DNA of 64,000 nucleotides from Sipunculus nudus (Eukaryota; Annelida; Sipuncula; Golfingiida; Sipunculidae): positions 2,317,318-2,381,317 of the forward strand of contig CM049314.1 of assembly GCA_026874595.1 (NCBI GenBank), written 5' to 3'. The translations under genes were made by a program, and so were the position numbers. The notes beneath the pieces were generated by a model. The model was not told the origin of the DNA and did not search any database. It was given only the letters and a program-made list of their open reading frames with translations. Positions 12,824 to 25,381 of the stretch are shown piece after piece (position 1 is the first letter of the stretch; each line of letters starts with the position of its first letter).

Positions 12824-12884
12824 GGGGGGATGATTACATTGATCATCCCCCCTTGCAAAAAACTGGGGGGTATATATACCCCCC
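12824..12884. repeat. Two adjacent G/C-capped hairpins
   Basis: GGGGGGATGAT (12824-12834) pairs with ATCATCCCCCC (12842-12852). Just after it, 12865-12884 is a perfect 20-bp palindrome: six G, TATATATA, six C. Confidence 0.9.
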
Positions 12885-13742
12885 ATCCCTTCCTATATTG
12901 ACGCCCCTGAATAAACATACAGATTCAACGTTACAGGCTGTGCAGCTACCGCGGTATTAGGGGCATTTTCGTTCGACTGTGACGGGCTACGCTAATAAAA
13001 GACACTGGTTAGCGAGTGCACACGAGTCGAGGCCAGAAAAGGGCCAGCTAACTCACATGGCGCCTTTGGGCCGTGTGCCTGGTTAGCGCAATTCAATAAA
13101 GCTGGTGTTCTGCTTGGCTCGTCGGTCTCGATCCAGGCACTGTGCTGAATATTGCGTTGTTTGTAAAAACCATGCCACATCCAATTTGTATACACAATCC
13201 TTACCAGACGAATGAAGTACACACACACACACTCTGTCACACACACACACACACATATATTTATATACATAGGCGTGGGAACATCTTTTAAGTTGGAGGG
13301 GGGGGGGGGGCAAATATATAACATCGGCCGAAGGACCATGGTTCTCCGGGAGGTTCGAGGGTGTTGAGGGGAAAATGGTATACTATTCCATCTTCTGAAA
13401 CAAACGATCAATGTCTGTAATTGATTTAATGAAACAGTTATATAAGGCCAACAAATCATGGGGGGGGGGACGAATCTATACTCTTGCCCCACGCCTGTGA
13501 TTTATATATAAGCCTTATACTGCGGCGTGCCGATACGGTAAATCGCTGTAAGCATGTGTTGAGCGCACAGACACAAGGCCCCCTGCTTTAAAGTTAATGG
13601 CCCGAATTAACGACTGCTACGAACAATTTGGTTTGTTTATTCAACTGTCTGTTTATACAGCGTCAGTGAGTAACATATAGACAGGTTAAGCTGACGTCAG
13701 AGCGCGGTGCTCTCTCTGTCCTTTCTAGGTACTGACACTTAC
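12885..13742. other. Non-coding stretch with CA repeats and G tracts
   Basis: Contains CA-type microsatellite near 13220-13255, a G tract at 13303-13312 and another at 13461-13469. Open frames on the minus strand here overlap these simple tracts and show no domain. Nothing else was recognised. Confidence 0.5.
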
Positions 13743-13771
13743 CTCATGGTATCGGAAGTTGCTCTGCGCAT
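13743..13771 (-). CDS. Candidate first coding exon A of the SLC16-like gene
   Basis: On the minus strand an ATG at 13747-13745 is followed by AG and a perfect donor (ATGAG|GTAAGTG). The exon leaves two bases, exactly what the exon starting at 8354 needs (AG|G). The join reads MRLLRRQGWGLGY then APPDGGYGW. A second in-frame ATG lies 24 bp upstream (13771-13769, MRRATSDT). The implied intron is 5.4 kb. No upstream in-frame stop was seen nearby, so the true start within the exon is open. It could be an alternative to exon B at 36087-36023. Support is splice phase and donor quality only; RNA evidence would decide. Confidence 0.45.
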
Positions 13772-15432
13772 GCCCTGACAAACAGTTCCGTTAGATGTAA
13801 TTGCTGAGTGAGTGGCAATCTGGCAAATGTATTCTGATTTTCAAATGTGATGTTATATTGCAAATTATGACAAAATCTTGTGAGGTACGAAAATCTTCAT
13901 GTTAAAGGGACAGTCTCGTCCCCGGGACTGGGGCTTAACGTCCTCCGACGCTATTGCCCAGTCAGGGAGCTGGCTATATTTAGAATACGACTTAAGCAAG
14001 CCAGCACCAGTGACAGTAGCTGAAGTTACAGCACTGGCGGTATCAGTGGGAAACTATGACGCGTTCTACGCATGCGGGGTTCGGGCGTTTCCTTGGTTAC
14101 GAAGAACGCGATCTGTTCGTTGACAGGGTCTGTCACTTGTCGTGTTGCTGATGGCGGCCAGCAATTAACCCCTGGCCATCTTGTAGTCATTAAAAAATGA
14201 ATCCATGGAAGTTCAAGACTCCTGTATCCAGCACTGCTAATCCAACTGTGTCAAAGAATTACCTTTTCACTTATATTTATCAGCCAAACCGACTTCGTCA
14301 GTGGCCGATCTGTCAGTTCTGCGTGCACTTATAGGCTGGCTGTCACGACTACGGGGGCCTATATAAAGGCCCTATATTAACATTAACCTTATACTGGTCT
14401 ACTCCTTTGGTGCATTTATCTCTGTTCCCCTTTTGGTTGAAAATATACTCGGTCCAACATTAACTGCGATCGCGAAGAGATGTCTCAGAAAATCTAACTA
14501 GTTCACTACCATGCAAGTGACAGAATTCAGAACTGCCTTTGCGGCAAGAGCCGCAACACCGGTATCCGATCCTGTCGTAGGTGGGGGCTTGTCCGTGCCT
14601 CGCGGAAGGGAAGCTGCGGGCAGTCAAAATGGGCTGAACTAACAAACCTGCTCACCAAAGTCCATTTTGACTACCAGACTGGCTATGCACGAAGCAAAGG
14701 ATCGTGGAAATTATAGAAGAGGGGCAGAAGAGACACCAATATGGAAGTGGGCCCTTGAACTATTCTGTAGTAGGCCTATTCATATTTAAAATCAACATAA
14801 GCCTATTATCTTGGTTATGTAACATAGGTAAACAAATATTTTTTAAAAATTATATTCAGTGTAAAAAATTGTGACAGTTTAGCTCGACTTTATCAATAAA
14901 ATAATAATAATAATAATAATAATGATGATGATCTAATGCCGACTCATGGTCCATATACAGGAAAAATGAGAGAAATGAGGATAAGAAATAAAAGAACCAT
15001 AGAACAGCAAAATTATTAACAAGAGTTAGGCTAAAAGTGACTTATAATCTTCATAACAAACGTCAACAACAATAATGCTTAGGTTTATTCAATTTCTGTT
15101 TTAATAATTCAGTATCGATGTATGGAAAAAAGACATTCAAGAAATGTAGAGCTTATAATGTAAAATGTAATAAAATAATGTAAAGTTAAGTCAGAACATA
15201 AATATGGTACTAAGGTTTAGTCAATTCGTGTTTAAATAAATCAGTATTGATGCACAAAAAGACAATTTATTCAAGAAATATTGAGCTTAACATGCAAAAC
15301 ATATCACAAGTATTCAGCAAGATCATATATTAATATTGTAATCATCATATCTGGCAAAATTAGAATGGCTGTAATTTCAAGTAAACATCAGTTAAGGCAG
15401 CAGGATTTAAAAAAAAATCTTTATTCAGTATA
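13772..15432. other. Upstream of candidate exon A; nothing recognised
   Basis: Moderately GC-richer up to about 14640, as could suit a promoter area for candidate exon A. It then turns AT-rich with an (ATA)n run near 14899-14921. A fragment at 13903-13922 (AAAGGGACAGTCTCGTCCCC) resembles, in reverse complement, the GACGATCCCTTTAAAGGGGC area near 20677, suggesting a dispersed repeat. Confidence 0.4.
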
Positions 15433-15510
15433 ACTACACACATCAGAACAAATGAATATATATATATATAAATATATATAGAACTGGTATACACAGAAAA
15501 ATTGGTTCAC

Positions 15511-15584
15511 TGGCGCTGCCGGTGGGAATCGAACCCGTGATCTTCAGATTTCTTGTCGGCTGATTTAACCACTAAGCTACGCCA
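15511..15584 (-). mobile_element. tRNA-like SINE head
   Basis: On the minus strand a 74-nt stretch begins TGGCGTAGCTTAGTGGTTAA and ends CAGCGCCA. It has a pol III A-box-like TAGCTTAGTGG and a perfect B-box GGTTCGATTCC. The five outer bases TGGCG/CGCCA pair, but the anticodon stem is poor, so a tRNA-derived SINE or tRNA pseudogene is more likely than a working tRNA. It is flanked by TA-rich sequence on both sides. Confidence 0.6.
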
Positions 15585-16117
15585 GATCCCCAAATAAATA
15601 TATGTATATTTATATTTGGGGTGTAACAATGCCTTGACCGATGCATTTAAGTGAAGCCCTTGATTATATTGTACTAGATTATTAACCTCTGAATCAAATC
15701 ATTTTGATTTTTTTTCCTGTCATTTCAAAAATCCTCTGTGAGTTCTCAAATGCGACAGAGCAGTTAGGATGCTGAAGCTCTTGAACGGATGTAGGCCTAT
15801 GTCATAAATCTGCTTTAAATGTTTGCAAGTTGACCACTCCACTAGCCAAACACATACATGGCGGTGACAAACAGAGGGAGAGATACATTTTTTTTTATTC
15901 CCCGAAATTTACCAACATCCATCTTGGTAATTTTTTTTTTAACAAATGAAAATATTAAATAAGAACTGAATTGAGAAGTGAATTGAAGATAAGTGGTGTG
16001 CCTATTAATCAATTAAATTTATGATTAGTGGTTTTCTTTCAAAATTGATTAAATCAATTGCATTTTTGCATTATCAATTTAAATCATCAATTATGATTTT
16101 AAGATCAATTCCTACCA

Positions 16118-16122
<5 letters not shown>

Positions 16123-16164
<42 letters not shown>
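16123..16164. repeat. (TA)n microsatellite
   Basis: Uninterrupted TA run. Confidence 0.95.
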
Positions 16165-16166
<2 letters not shown>

Positions 16167-16559
16167 TGACAAGATGGGCGGCGGGGGTCCGTGAATAATT
16201 ACCTGTTTTTTTTCAATGCTTTCACCAAACTTTCCTGGAGCATATATTTGTGTGTGTGTGTGCGAGCTCCCATAGCTTAACCAATGGACCATTGCAACTT
16301 TGATACAATGATGATGATAAGCCAAGGAAAACATCTGACAGACAGTCTTTGAGTTGGCAAGAGTGAAGATGTGGTGTACTCTGTGTTCAACAGACAACAA
16401 GGATCAGGTCCGTATCTTTAAATAAGGAAAAACAGAGAAACATTTATGGAAAAAGCAAAGACGTAATAATTTTGAAAGAGTCAGTTATTTTAAAGATGCT
16501 GGCTATTAAAAAAATTGTGATAATTTGCTAGGGTCAACTGACTTCTCCACTCAGACATT

Positions 16560-16945
16560 GAGACCTTTGAGTGGCAGAATACCTATAGAAGCTGAGGTAG
16601 TGAAAACGCAGTATGGGGACATGTGGCTCTGACATTCTTTATATGACAGGTGATCACATTTAATATTTTGAACTGAAGTCATTATCCAATCAATGTGCTC
16701 TTTCTCCTGCAGTATAACTGTGCCAGACACTGATCTGTTGGCTTTGACTTTGAAACAATGTCTTTTATAATAAATGTGGAATCTCCAGGGAGGGGTTTGG
16801 GCTTCAAGTCAATTCTCTACACTGAATAACACCCTCCTCCAAAATGTAAGCTACCCGGCCTTGCACATACAAGTATTTCTTTGACAACAGGAATGGAACA
16901 GCTATCCAGGTGGATGCTACTTTGCTGTTTCTGAGCCTCAGCCTG
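16560..16945 (-). pseudogene. Decayed coding-like sequence, family unknown
   Basis: After an acceptor-like TTTTAATGATTGCAG (minus strand, ending near 16946) two overlapping frames stay open for over 40 codons. One reads like KEILVCARPGSLHFGGGCYS, meets a single TAG, then resumes with RIDLKPKPLPGDSTFIIKDI. After a frame change, EHIDWIMTSVQNIKCDHLSY follows up to near 16556. The composition looks protein-like (Cys, His and aromatics spread out) but I do not recognise the family. One stop and one frameshift suggest a pseudogene or a dead transposon-borne gene. It could also hold the 3' UTR or last exon of the candidate gene at 18773-17237. Confidence 0.3.
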
Positions 16946-17236
16946 CAATCATTAAAAGTAAACAAGTTTTAAACAAATGTGATCTGTTGTATACATAGTC
17001 AAAATATATTCCTTAGTATAGATTCAAACTTATTTTTGTATACAAAAATCTGTACCCTATGGTGATGCCATTTATAAATAAATAAAATTTTAAATATAAA
17101 TTCTAGAGTACAGTCAATACTAAAAAAACATGGAATTAAAACAACTAAAATTCAAATGTTAAATGATATCCACCACAATCTATTTTAACCTTTAACAATG
17201 TTCCAACAGAAACAGCCAAAATCAAATAAAGCATAC

Positions 17237-17571
17237 CTAATATTCCTTGATCTTTGTCCTTGACTTGCTCACCGCGATTGTGCTCATTCTGGTCAATAGC
17301 AGCTGGGACATTCCTTAGGGTATATCCCCTGTAGCTGCATTAAAAATTAATGAAAATGAATAAAAAATGAATAGGCAAGAGGGTGCATACTTCCACTGCT
17401 TTATTCAAAGATAGGCCTATCTGTCTGGAAGATTGTATTATAATGTAAGATCACCAGGCCTGAAATCTTGACATCACATCAACTTATGCAGTGCATCATT
17501 CATGCAATATCAACATGATACATATTATTTATTATTCAACACCAGATTATCATATCACATTGTTTCAAATT

Positions 17572-17629
<58 letters not shown>

Positions 17630-18773
17630 GGTTTGCTTCATATTCGCAGGTTGAACTTAAGCAATTTCCCATTGTTTCATGAACGTTCCATTTTAAGGTT
17701 TCACAAAACAAAAGACCTATACACAGAGTATTACCTTTATTACATGAATTAATTATATCAAATATTATGTGCACAAAATCTTATTAACAAATTACTGTTT
17801 GTTAATGGCAGACATTATCATTTAAAATATCAATCTGTGAACACACACAGTTTATTTTTCTTCATAATTTCAACCTTTTACTTTTCAACTTTGCCTTCAA
17901 CAATCAGGCCTCTTATTCATGATGGTTTTATATTTGCGATAATTTTCCTTTCACAAATACACAAATATGAAACGAACAGGCAATCACAGTATAATTTAAC
18001 ACTCCCTTTATTTAAAAAAATAAGTTCTCAGGCAAAAATTTCCGGGAAGCTGGGTACTCACCGCAGTTAATGTTTTGATTGGGATTTACTTCTCTGCCAT
18101 ACATCAAACTGGTGTAGGATGTCAGTGTGCACAAGCATGTCTACCAATGAGAAAAGAAGTATTTCACATTCTATTCCAGTGTAACTAATATCATTAAATT
18201 ATTGTAATATCTTGAACGGTACATGTGCATTATACATGACTTAACATCAGGGGGCTAAAACAGTAACTGAACCTACAATTTTGTTTAAAAAGTGGGGTCA
18301 ATGCCTAATATGTACTCTACTATAAATGATGAATCATATCATTTGTATTAGTTATATAGCCTTATAGGAAGAATCAATGTCACTTCTTTACTTATTTTTC
18401 TGGACGGGCTGCGTGACATCATTGACAAAAATACCAAGAACTTAAAAAGCGGATTCACTTTGTTCAAAATAAATGTGGGTTCATAGGCAGCAATGTGCAA
18501 TTTCGTAAAAATAAAAATGAAGGTTCAAAAGTTGATTGTCTATTATATACTGAACCCACATTTTCTTTCATAAAATATGTGGTACCTGAAATATATATAT
18601 AACCACAATTGGTTTTTACTCGAATGTATGGCTTGAAAGTACAATCTTTTCCTTAAATATTGCTAGCATTGCCTGTTAACATATTGCTTGAAAAAGATGT
18701 CTCACCTGGCTGTCGTGTGCAAACTGACGTGCCCATCTTCAACCACAGCCTCAAGAATGGCTGCCTCTCCCAT
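17237..18773 (-). CDS. Candidate two-exon start of an unrecognised minus-strand gene
   Basis: Exon 1 (18773-18706) begins with ATG and reads MGEAAILEAVVEDGHVSL, ending ACAGCCAG|GTGAGA, a strong donor. Exon 2 (17334-17237) follows a TTTTTAATGCAG acceptor and ends at a TTAG|GTATGC donor. Joined (AG|C) the frame stays open through exon 2 (SYRGYTLRNVPAAIDQ...), which is the only open frame of exon 2. The next acceptor-like site, near 16946, would give an immediate TGA from exon 2. From exon 1 directly it gives 40-odd open codons. I recognise no domain. It may be a real small gene with exon skipping, or chance. Confidence 0.3.
17575..17626. repeat. (TA)n microsatellite
   Basis: Uninterrupted TA run; open frames across it on both strands are artefacts. 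Confidence 0.95.
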
Positions 18774-19026
18774 TCTTCTCACACCTCTCCAAGAAACACA
18801 CATTTGTGTGTGTGACATTTTTTTCATAAAAACTTCTGTTCCTTTTGCTTCTGCATCAGAAGCATATTTGCGTCATTTTTACTGTGGGTTTTCTGCAGAA
18901 ATGTCGAGAACCTGTCAGATTCCGCACAATCTGTTACCCAGCAACAGATGTTTACCGGAAACTTGTTATGGGTTCATAACTGAAATGAGATTTCAGTTAT
19001 GGGGATCCTCTTATGGAAAAGCGTAG

Positions 19027-20060
19027 CAGGGGTATATTGGGATATTTGCAAAATAAACAGAGAAAATGGAGGCAATGTAGCAAATTTCTTACCAATAATG
19101 GCTAATAAACTGTTCTGGAGTAAAAATAAATTATGTAGAAGTGCCCTTATAAGGAAATTGTTAAGATTTCAACTCCTGTGGTTTTTTCTTAGCCTGCCAT
19201 GCGGTCATGTTTATCTTTTGTCACATGACCCTGTCCTTGACCTTATTGATATGAGAAAAGTTGTCCTCTGATTATTGTTCCAAATAAATTATGGTAAATA
19301 TTGTTTCCATAACTTCCATAGGCAAATTTGTTAAAACCTTAAATGATATAGCCATAAACTTATAAAGGACTTATTGAAGCCATATATTATCATTTACTCA
19401 TAAGTATTATTCATGAAATAAGATTTTTTTAATAGATTTATTAGCAATAAATTACTCTGGTACACCAGAGGTCAGGTCACAGGTCAGGTCATGGGTGACC
19501 AGAGTTCATGTCTCAGCAACATGGCTGTGTCAGTGATGGTCTTCTGCTCTTCTCTTCATGATAAAATGCTGTTATATCATATATAACATAAACAGGAGAC
19601 TCCACATGTATGGAAACTGATATATAAAGGATATATAGGTAGAGTGAACATAGTTTAAGCTGCATCTTATTCTTAATTACTCTTTTATTCTTTCCTTCTG
19701 ATACATCAGAAGGACCGCTACGATATTTCGTAAGAACATACTCAAGGCTGAGTATGGAGCCCGGGTCACCTGGTGTGTAATTCTCAGCCTTGCACCAAGG
19801 CAAACCGGAAACGTCCTTTCGCACCTCCTTTGAATGTGCGACTTAAACCTTGGACGTCTAAATATAGATGGCGGAAACTTGAAAGCAACCCGTGGATCAC
19901 TGAAACCCATGTAATATTTTAGACCTAAAATGTCATTATCGACGTGACCTAAATATCAGATATAAAAAGATTAAAAAGAATATATAATATATCATACAGC
20001 CTGAATTAAACATGCAATATATCGTTGCAATGTAAAGGGATATTGATATTTGGTCACTCT
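19027..20060. other. Stretch without an identified gene
   Basis: Short open frames occur on both strands (for example 19677-19910 minus) but without domain or clear splice structure. The 19780-19910 part is GC-richer and could be a promoter or 5' UTR for the candidate minus-strand gene at 18773; this is speculative. Confidence 0.3.
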
Positions 20061-20084
20061 CTCTCGGTCTCAATCTCTCCCTGC

Positions 20085-20086
20085 CT

Positions 20087-20153
<67 letters not shown>

Positions 20154-20175
20154 TATATATATATACACACACACA
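20085..20175. repeat. (CT)n-(TA)n compound microsatellite
   Basis: A CT run (about 20090-20119) passes directly into TA repeats. Confidence 0.95.
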
Positions 20176-20845
20176 TTTATTTATTAATTTATTAATGCCT
20201 ATATATTATTATAATTTTATTTTCAATCATCGCACTTATCTCCTTAAAAGTCACTAACTAAAGGTAAAATTTGTACATTTAGCAATTATATTTAATATAA
20301 CAGGTAATATAAAAAAGTTATAAAGTACTCAAAATTGTTGTTTGAAATAATATATATATATATTTATATGTGTGTGTGTGTAATACATTTTGCTGATAAT
20401 GGCCTACCATACAGGAGCGTTTATAATTGTAAGACAAAATTTTACATAGGAACACTAGGGCAATGTGATATTTTATTTTTACAATACATTTGGACAAAGC
20501 AATGGGTTCAGCGGTGTACAAACATCATGAAACTTGGTAACACAGTACTGACGTCCAGCATGTTATCTCATCTGATTCATCCGTCATCCGCTTCCGACAT
20601 CCGGGTTTTAGCCAATTACTAGTTTGAAAAACGAGTACTGCGCCATCTGGGGACTGTCTTAGGCAGGCCAGCGCGAGACGATCCCTTTAAAGGGGCTATT
20701 TTGGGAGACTGTCAGAAAGTGATACCAAATATATCAAGTATATAAGTTTCTCGGCATATAATGTTACATTCAGTAATTAGTAATTTTAGACTTTATATGT
20801 TTATCATACCCTCTGCAATATTAATAAAGATGGCTGTACTACTGG

Positions 20846-23800
20846 TATGTGCATACATCATGTATAAGAAACACGTGTTATGTTTGTCTTTTATTTATGT
20901 AAATTACATTTCTTCCAGATTTCTATGGATCGAAGGGGGTTACTTTATCACGTCGTTTTGTGTATTTTTATGTGGTAGCGGTATTACCATAATGTCGACA
21001 TGTTAACTCTAACCTTCAAGTTTAGTGTGTACGCAAAATGGCAGCCCCCATGAGCGGTTCTGAGAAACAGGAAGAACTAAATCTACAAGGGTTCGATGAG
21101 GGCGCGGAAGGCGACACGACAGTACGCCCAAGACAGCGTCCAGGGAGGGTAGGGGGGTCTAACGGGGTCTATCTGTATAGAGATGGATGGCAAATTTTCA
21201 GATTATATTAATAGTAGGATTTTATGTCCAGAGAGTCAATTATAATAACCGAACAGTCTACTTCCTATTCACGTGTTAATAAATAATTATTTCAAAATGT
21301 TTTGGCCTTATTTCCACCTGCTTCTTATCAAGAGAAATATACAGATAACACACTAGGATACGGTGGCTCGTATAGGACATGCACAACATTATTTTTATCT
21401 CGTTCCAAAGCGATAGTATCCCGTTCTCACGCGTTAGTATCTCGTGGCCACACGATAATTATTGTGTGGGACGAGATAAATGTAGAAAAACAATAAGTAA
21501 GACCTACATCTTAAATCCCTAAGTCATGTTTCTCTTCACTTGATGAAGACTATGGTCAACTATTTGCATGAATTTGGAGCGAGCTTATAATATACTGAGA
21601 CTTTAAATGATGCAACCGGGACTCGTACAACCCTCATGGGCCATGTTTGATCAGAGAATGTGTGAGCAGGGAAAGGGGGGGGGGGGGGTAGTTTGGATGG
21701 AATACATATATTTTCATAATATGAATTACATAACTGAAGTATTATTGTGGAAAGATAGATGTAAATGGAAAATTTTTCATATAAAGGTCTCCTTAAAAAG
21801 TGATGGGTGTATGTCTCTTTGCCCCCCCCCCCCCAAGTCGTAATGAAGTGGCAAGGCTGACACCTTTTGTTGCAAGCTTCTTCCTTATGACATAACACAA
21901 ACCGACATGTTGTTTTCCCATGTTGTTGAACCAACGCAATGAAATGTTGAACCAACGCAATGAAAACTCCCGAAATATGTGCATACATCATGTATAAGAA
22001 ACACGTGTTATGTTTGTCTTTTATTTATGTAAATTACATTTCTTCCATATTTCTATGGATCGAAGGGGGTTACTTTATCACGTCGTTTTGTGTATTTTTA
22101 TGTGGTAGCGGTATTACCATAATGTCGACATGTTAAACTCTAACCTTCAAGTTTAGTGTGTACGCAAAATGGCAGCCCCCATGAGCGGTTTCGAGAAACA
22201 GGAAGAACTAAATCTACAAGGGTTCGATGAGGGCGCGGAAGGCGACACGACAGTACGCCCAAGACAGCGCCCAGGGAGGGTAGGGGGGTCTATGGGGGTC
22301 TATCTGTATAGAGATGGATGGCAAATTTTCAGATTATATTAATAGTAGGATTTTATGTCCAAAGAGTCAATTATAATAACCGAACAGTCTACTTCCTATT
22401 CACGTGTTAATAAATAATTATTTCAAAATGTTTTGGCCTTATTTCCACCTGCCCCTTATCAAGAGAAATATACAGATAACACACTAGGATACGGTGGCTC
22501 GTATAGGACATGCACAACATTATCTTTATCTCGTTCCAAAGCGATAGTATCCCGTTCTCACGCGTTAGTATCTCGTGGCCACGCGATAATTATTGTGTGG
22601 GACGAGATAAATGTAGATAAACAATACAGTAAGACCTACATCTTAAATCCCTAAGTCATGTTTCTCTTCACTTGATGAAGACTATGGTCAACTATTTGCA
22701 TGAATTTGGAGCGAGCTTATAATATGCTGAGACTTTAAATGATGCAACCGGGACTCGTACAACCCTCATGGGCCATGTTTGATCAGAGAATGTGTGAGCA
22801 GGGAAAGGGGGGGGGGGTAGTTTGGATGGAATACATATATTTTTATAATATGAAATACATAACTGAAGTATTATTGTGGAAAGATAGATGTAAATGGGAA
22901 AATTTCTCATATAAAGGTCTCCTTAAAAAGTGATGGGTGTATGTCTCCCTCCCCCCCCCCCCCCCCAAGTCGTAATGAAGTGGCAAGGCTGACACCTTTT
23001 ATTGTAAGCTTCTTCCTTATGACATAACACAAACCGACATGTTGTTTTCCCATGTTGTTGAACCAACGCAATGAAATGTTGAACCAACGCAATGAAAACT
23101 CCCGAAATATGTGCATACATCATGTATAAGAAACACGTGTTACGTTTGTCTTTTATTTATGTAAATTACATTTCTTCCAGATTTCTATGGATCGAAGGGG
23201 GTTACTTTATCACGTCGTTTTGTGTATTTTTATGTGGTAGCGGTATTACCATAATGTCGTTATGTTAAACTCTAACCTTCAAGTTTAGTGTGTACGCAAA
23301 ATGGCAGCCCCCATGAGCGGTTCTGAGAAACAGGAAGAACTAAATCTACAAGGGTTCGATGAGGGCGCGGAAGGCGACACGACAGTACGCCCAAGACAGC
23401 GTCCAGGGAGGGTAGGGGGGTCTATGGGGGTCTATCTGTATAGAGATGGATGGCAAATTTTCAGATTATATTAATAGTAGAATTTTATGTCCAGAGAGTC
23501 AATTATAATAACCGAACAGTCTACTTCCTATTCACGTGTTAATAAATAATTATTTCAAAATGTTTTGGCCTTATTTCCACCTGCTTCTTATCAAGAGAAA
23601 TATACAGATAACACACTAGGATACAGTGGCTCGTATAGGACATGCACAACATTATTTTTATCTCGTTCCAAAGCGATAGTATCCCGTTCTCACGCGTTAG
23701 TATCTCGTGGCCACGCGATAATTATTGTGTGGGACGAGATAAATGTAGATAAACAATACAGTAAGACCTACATCTTAAATCCCTAAGTCATGTTTCTCTT

Positions 23801-25381
23801 CACTTGATGAAGACTATGGTCAACTATTTGCATGAATTTGGAGCGAGCTTATAATATACTGAGACTTTAAATGATGCAACCGGGACTCGTACAACCCTCA
23901 TGGGCCATGTTTGATCAGAGAATGTGTGAGCAGGGAAAGGGGGGGGGGGGGGGGTAGTTTGGATGGAATACATATATTTTTATAATATGAAATACATAAC
24001 TGAAGTATTATTGTGGAAAGATAGATGTAAATGGGAAAATTTCTCATATAAAGGTCTCCTTAAAAAGTGATGGGTGCATGTCTCCCTCCCCCCCCCCCCC
24101 CCCCAGTCGTAATGAAGTGGCAAGGCTGACACCTTTTGTTGTAAGCTTCTTCCTTATGACATAACACAAACCGACATGTTGTTTTCCCATGTTGTTGAAC
24201 CAACGCAATGAAATGTTGAACCAACGCAATGAAAACTCCCGAAATATGTGCATACATCATGTATAAGAAACACGTGTTATGTTTGTCTTTTATTTATGTA
24301 AATTACATTTCTTCCAGATTTCTATGGATCGAAGGGGGTTACTTTATCACGTCGTTTTGTGTATTTTTATGTGGTAGCGGTATTACCATAATGTCGACAT
24401 GTTAAACTCTAACCTTCAAGTTTAGTGTGTACGCAAAATGGCAGCCCCCATGAGCGGTTCCGAGAAACAGGAAGAACTAAATCTACAAGGGTTCGATGAG
24501 GGCGCGGAAGGCGACACGACAGTACGCCCAAGACAGCGTCCAGGGAGGGTAAGGGGGTTCTATGGGGGTCTATCTGTATAGAGATGGATGGCAAATTTTC
24601 AGATTATATTAATAGTAGAATTTTATGTCCAGAGAGTCAATTATAATAACCGAACAGTCTACTTCCTATTCACGTGTTAATAAATAATTATTTCAAAATG
24701 TTTTGGCCTTATTTCCACCTGCTTCTTATCAAGAGAAATATATAGATAACACACTAGGATACGGTGGCTCGTATAGGACATGCACAACATTATTTTTATC
24801 TCGTTCCAAAGCGATAGTATCCCGTTCTCACGCGTTAGTATCTCGTGGCCACGCGATAATTATTGTGTGGGACGAGATAAATGTAGATAAACAATACAGT
24901 AAGACCTACATCTTAAATCCCTAAGTCATGTTTCTCTTCACTTGATGAAGACTATGGTCAACTATTTGCATGAATTTGGAGCGAGCTTATAATATACTGA
25001 GACTTTAAATGATGCAACCGGGACTCGTACAACCCTCATGGGCCATGTTTGATCAGAGAATGTGTGAGCAGGGAAAGGGGGGGGGGGGGTAGTTTGGATG
25101 GAATACATATATTTTTATAATATGAAATACATAACTGAAGTATTATTGTGGAAAGATAGATGTAAATGGGAAAATTTCTCATATAAAGGTCTCCTTAAAA
25201 AGTGATGGGTGCATGTCTCCCTCCCCCCCCCCCCCCCCCCAGTCGTAATGAAGTGGCAAGGCTGACACCTTTTGTTGTAAGCTTCTTCCTTATGACATAA
25301 CACAAACCGACATGTTGTTTTCCCATGTTGTTGAACCAACGCAATGAAATGTTGAACCAACGCAATGAAAACTCCCGAAAT
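20846..25381 (+). repeat. Four-copy tandem array, 1.13-kb unit
   Basis: Four near-identical head-to-tail units start at about 20846, 21976, 23108 and 24245 (unit lengths 1130, 1132, 1137 and 1137). Differences are scattered substitutions plus length changes in one poly-G (14, 11, 16, 13) and one poly-C tract (13, 16, 17, 18) per unit. Each unit contains, in order: a 37-codon exon-like open frame ending at a GT donor; a block of alternating ATCTCGT and CACGCG motifs; the poly-G tract; the poly-C tract about 140 bp later; and a duplicated 18-bp segment (TTGAACCAACGCAATGAA). The open frames of 60-80 codons here are repeats of the same non-coding-looking segments. High identity implies recent expansion. 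Confidence 0.9.
21038..21148 (+). CDS. Candidate 37-codon first exon, repeated in all four array units
   Basis: Within each 1.13-kb unit an ATG in good context (GCAAAATGG) opens exactly 111 nt to a GT donor: 21038-21148, 22169-22279, 23301-23411 and 24438-24548. The peptide starts MAAPMSGSEKQEELNLQ and ends VRPRQRPGR. Among units I see one amino-acid change (Ser8 to Phe in unit 2) and two silent changes, while the unit-4 donor is the best (GTAAGG). I recognise no homologue. Past the donor, units 1-3 stay open only about 22 codons and unit 4 is frame-shifted, as expected if the exon ends there. A possible acceptor with a 71-nt exon lies at 26808-26878, but a phase-0 join meets a stop after seven codons. 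Confidence 0.3.

Noticed and set aside
15511-15584. Functional tRNA gene
   Set aside because: A and B boxes are present but the anticodon stem does not pair, so a SINE or pseudogene fits better.
21302-24924. The repeated 64-73-codon frame starting MALFPPA in every array unit
   Set aside because: It spans the ATCTCGT/CACGCG motif block, has no upstream start context or splice logic, and repeats only because the unit repeats.
20846-25381. CRISPR-like or other prokaryotic repeat array
   Set aside because: Units are over 1 kb without spacers and the context is clearly animal nuclear DNA.
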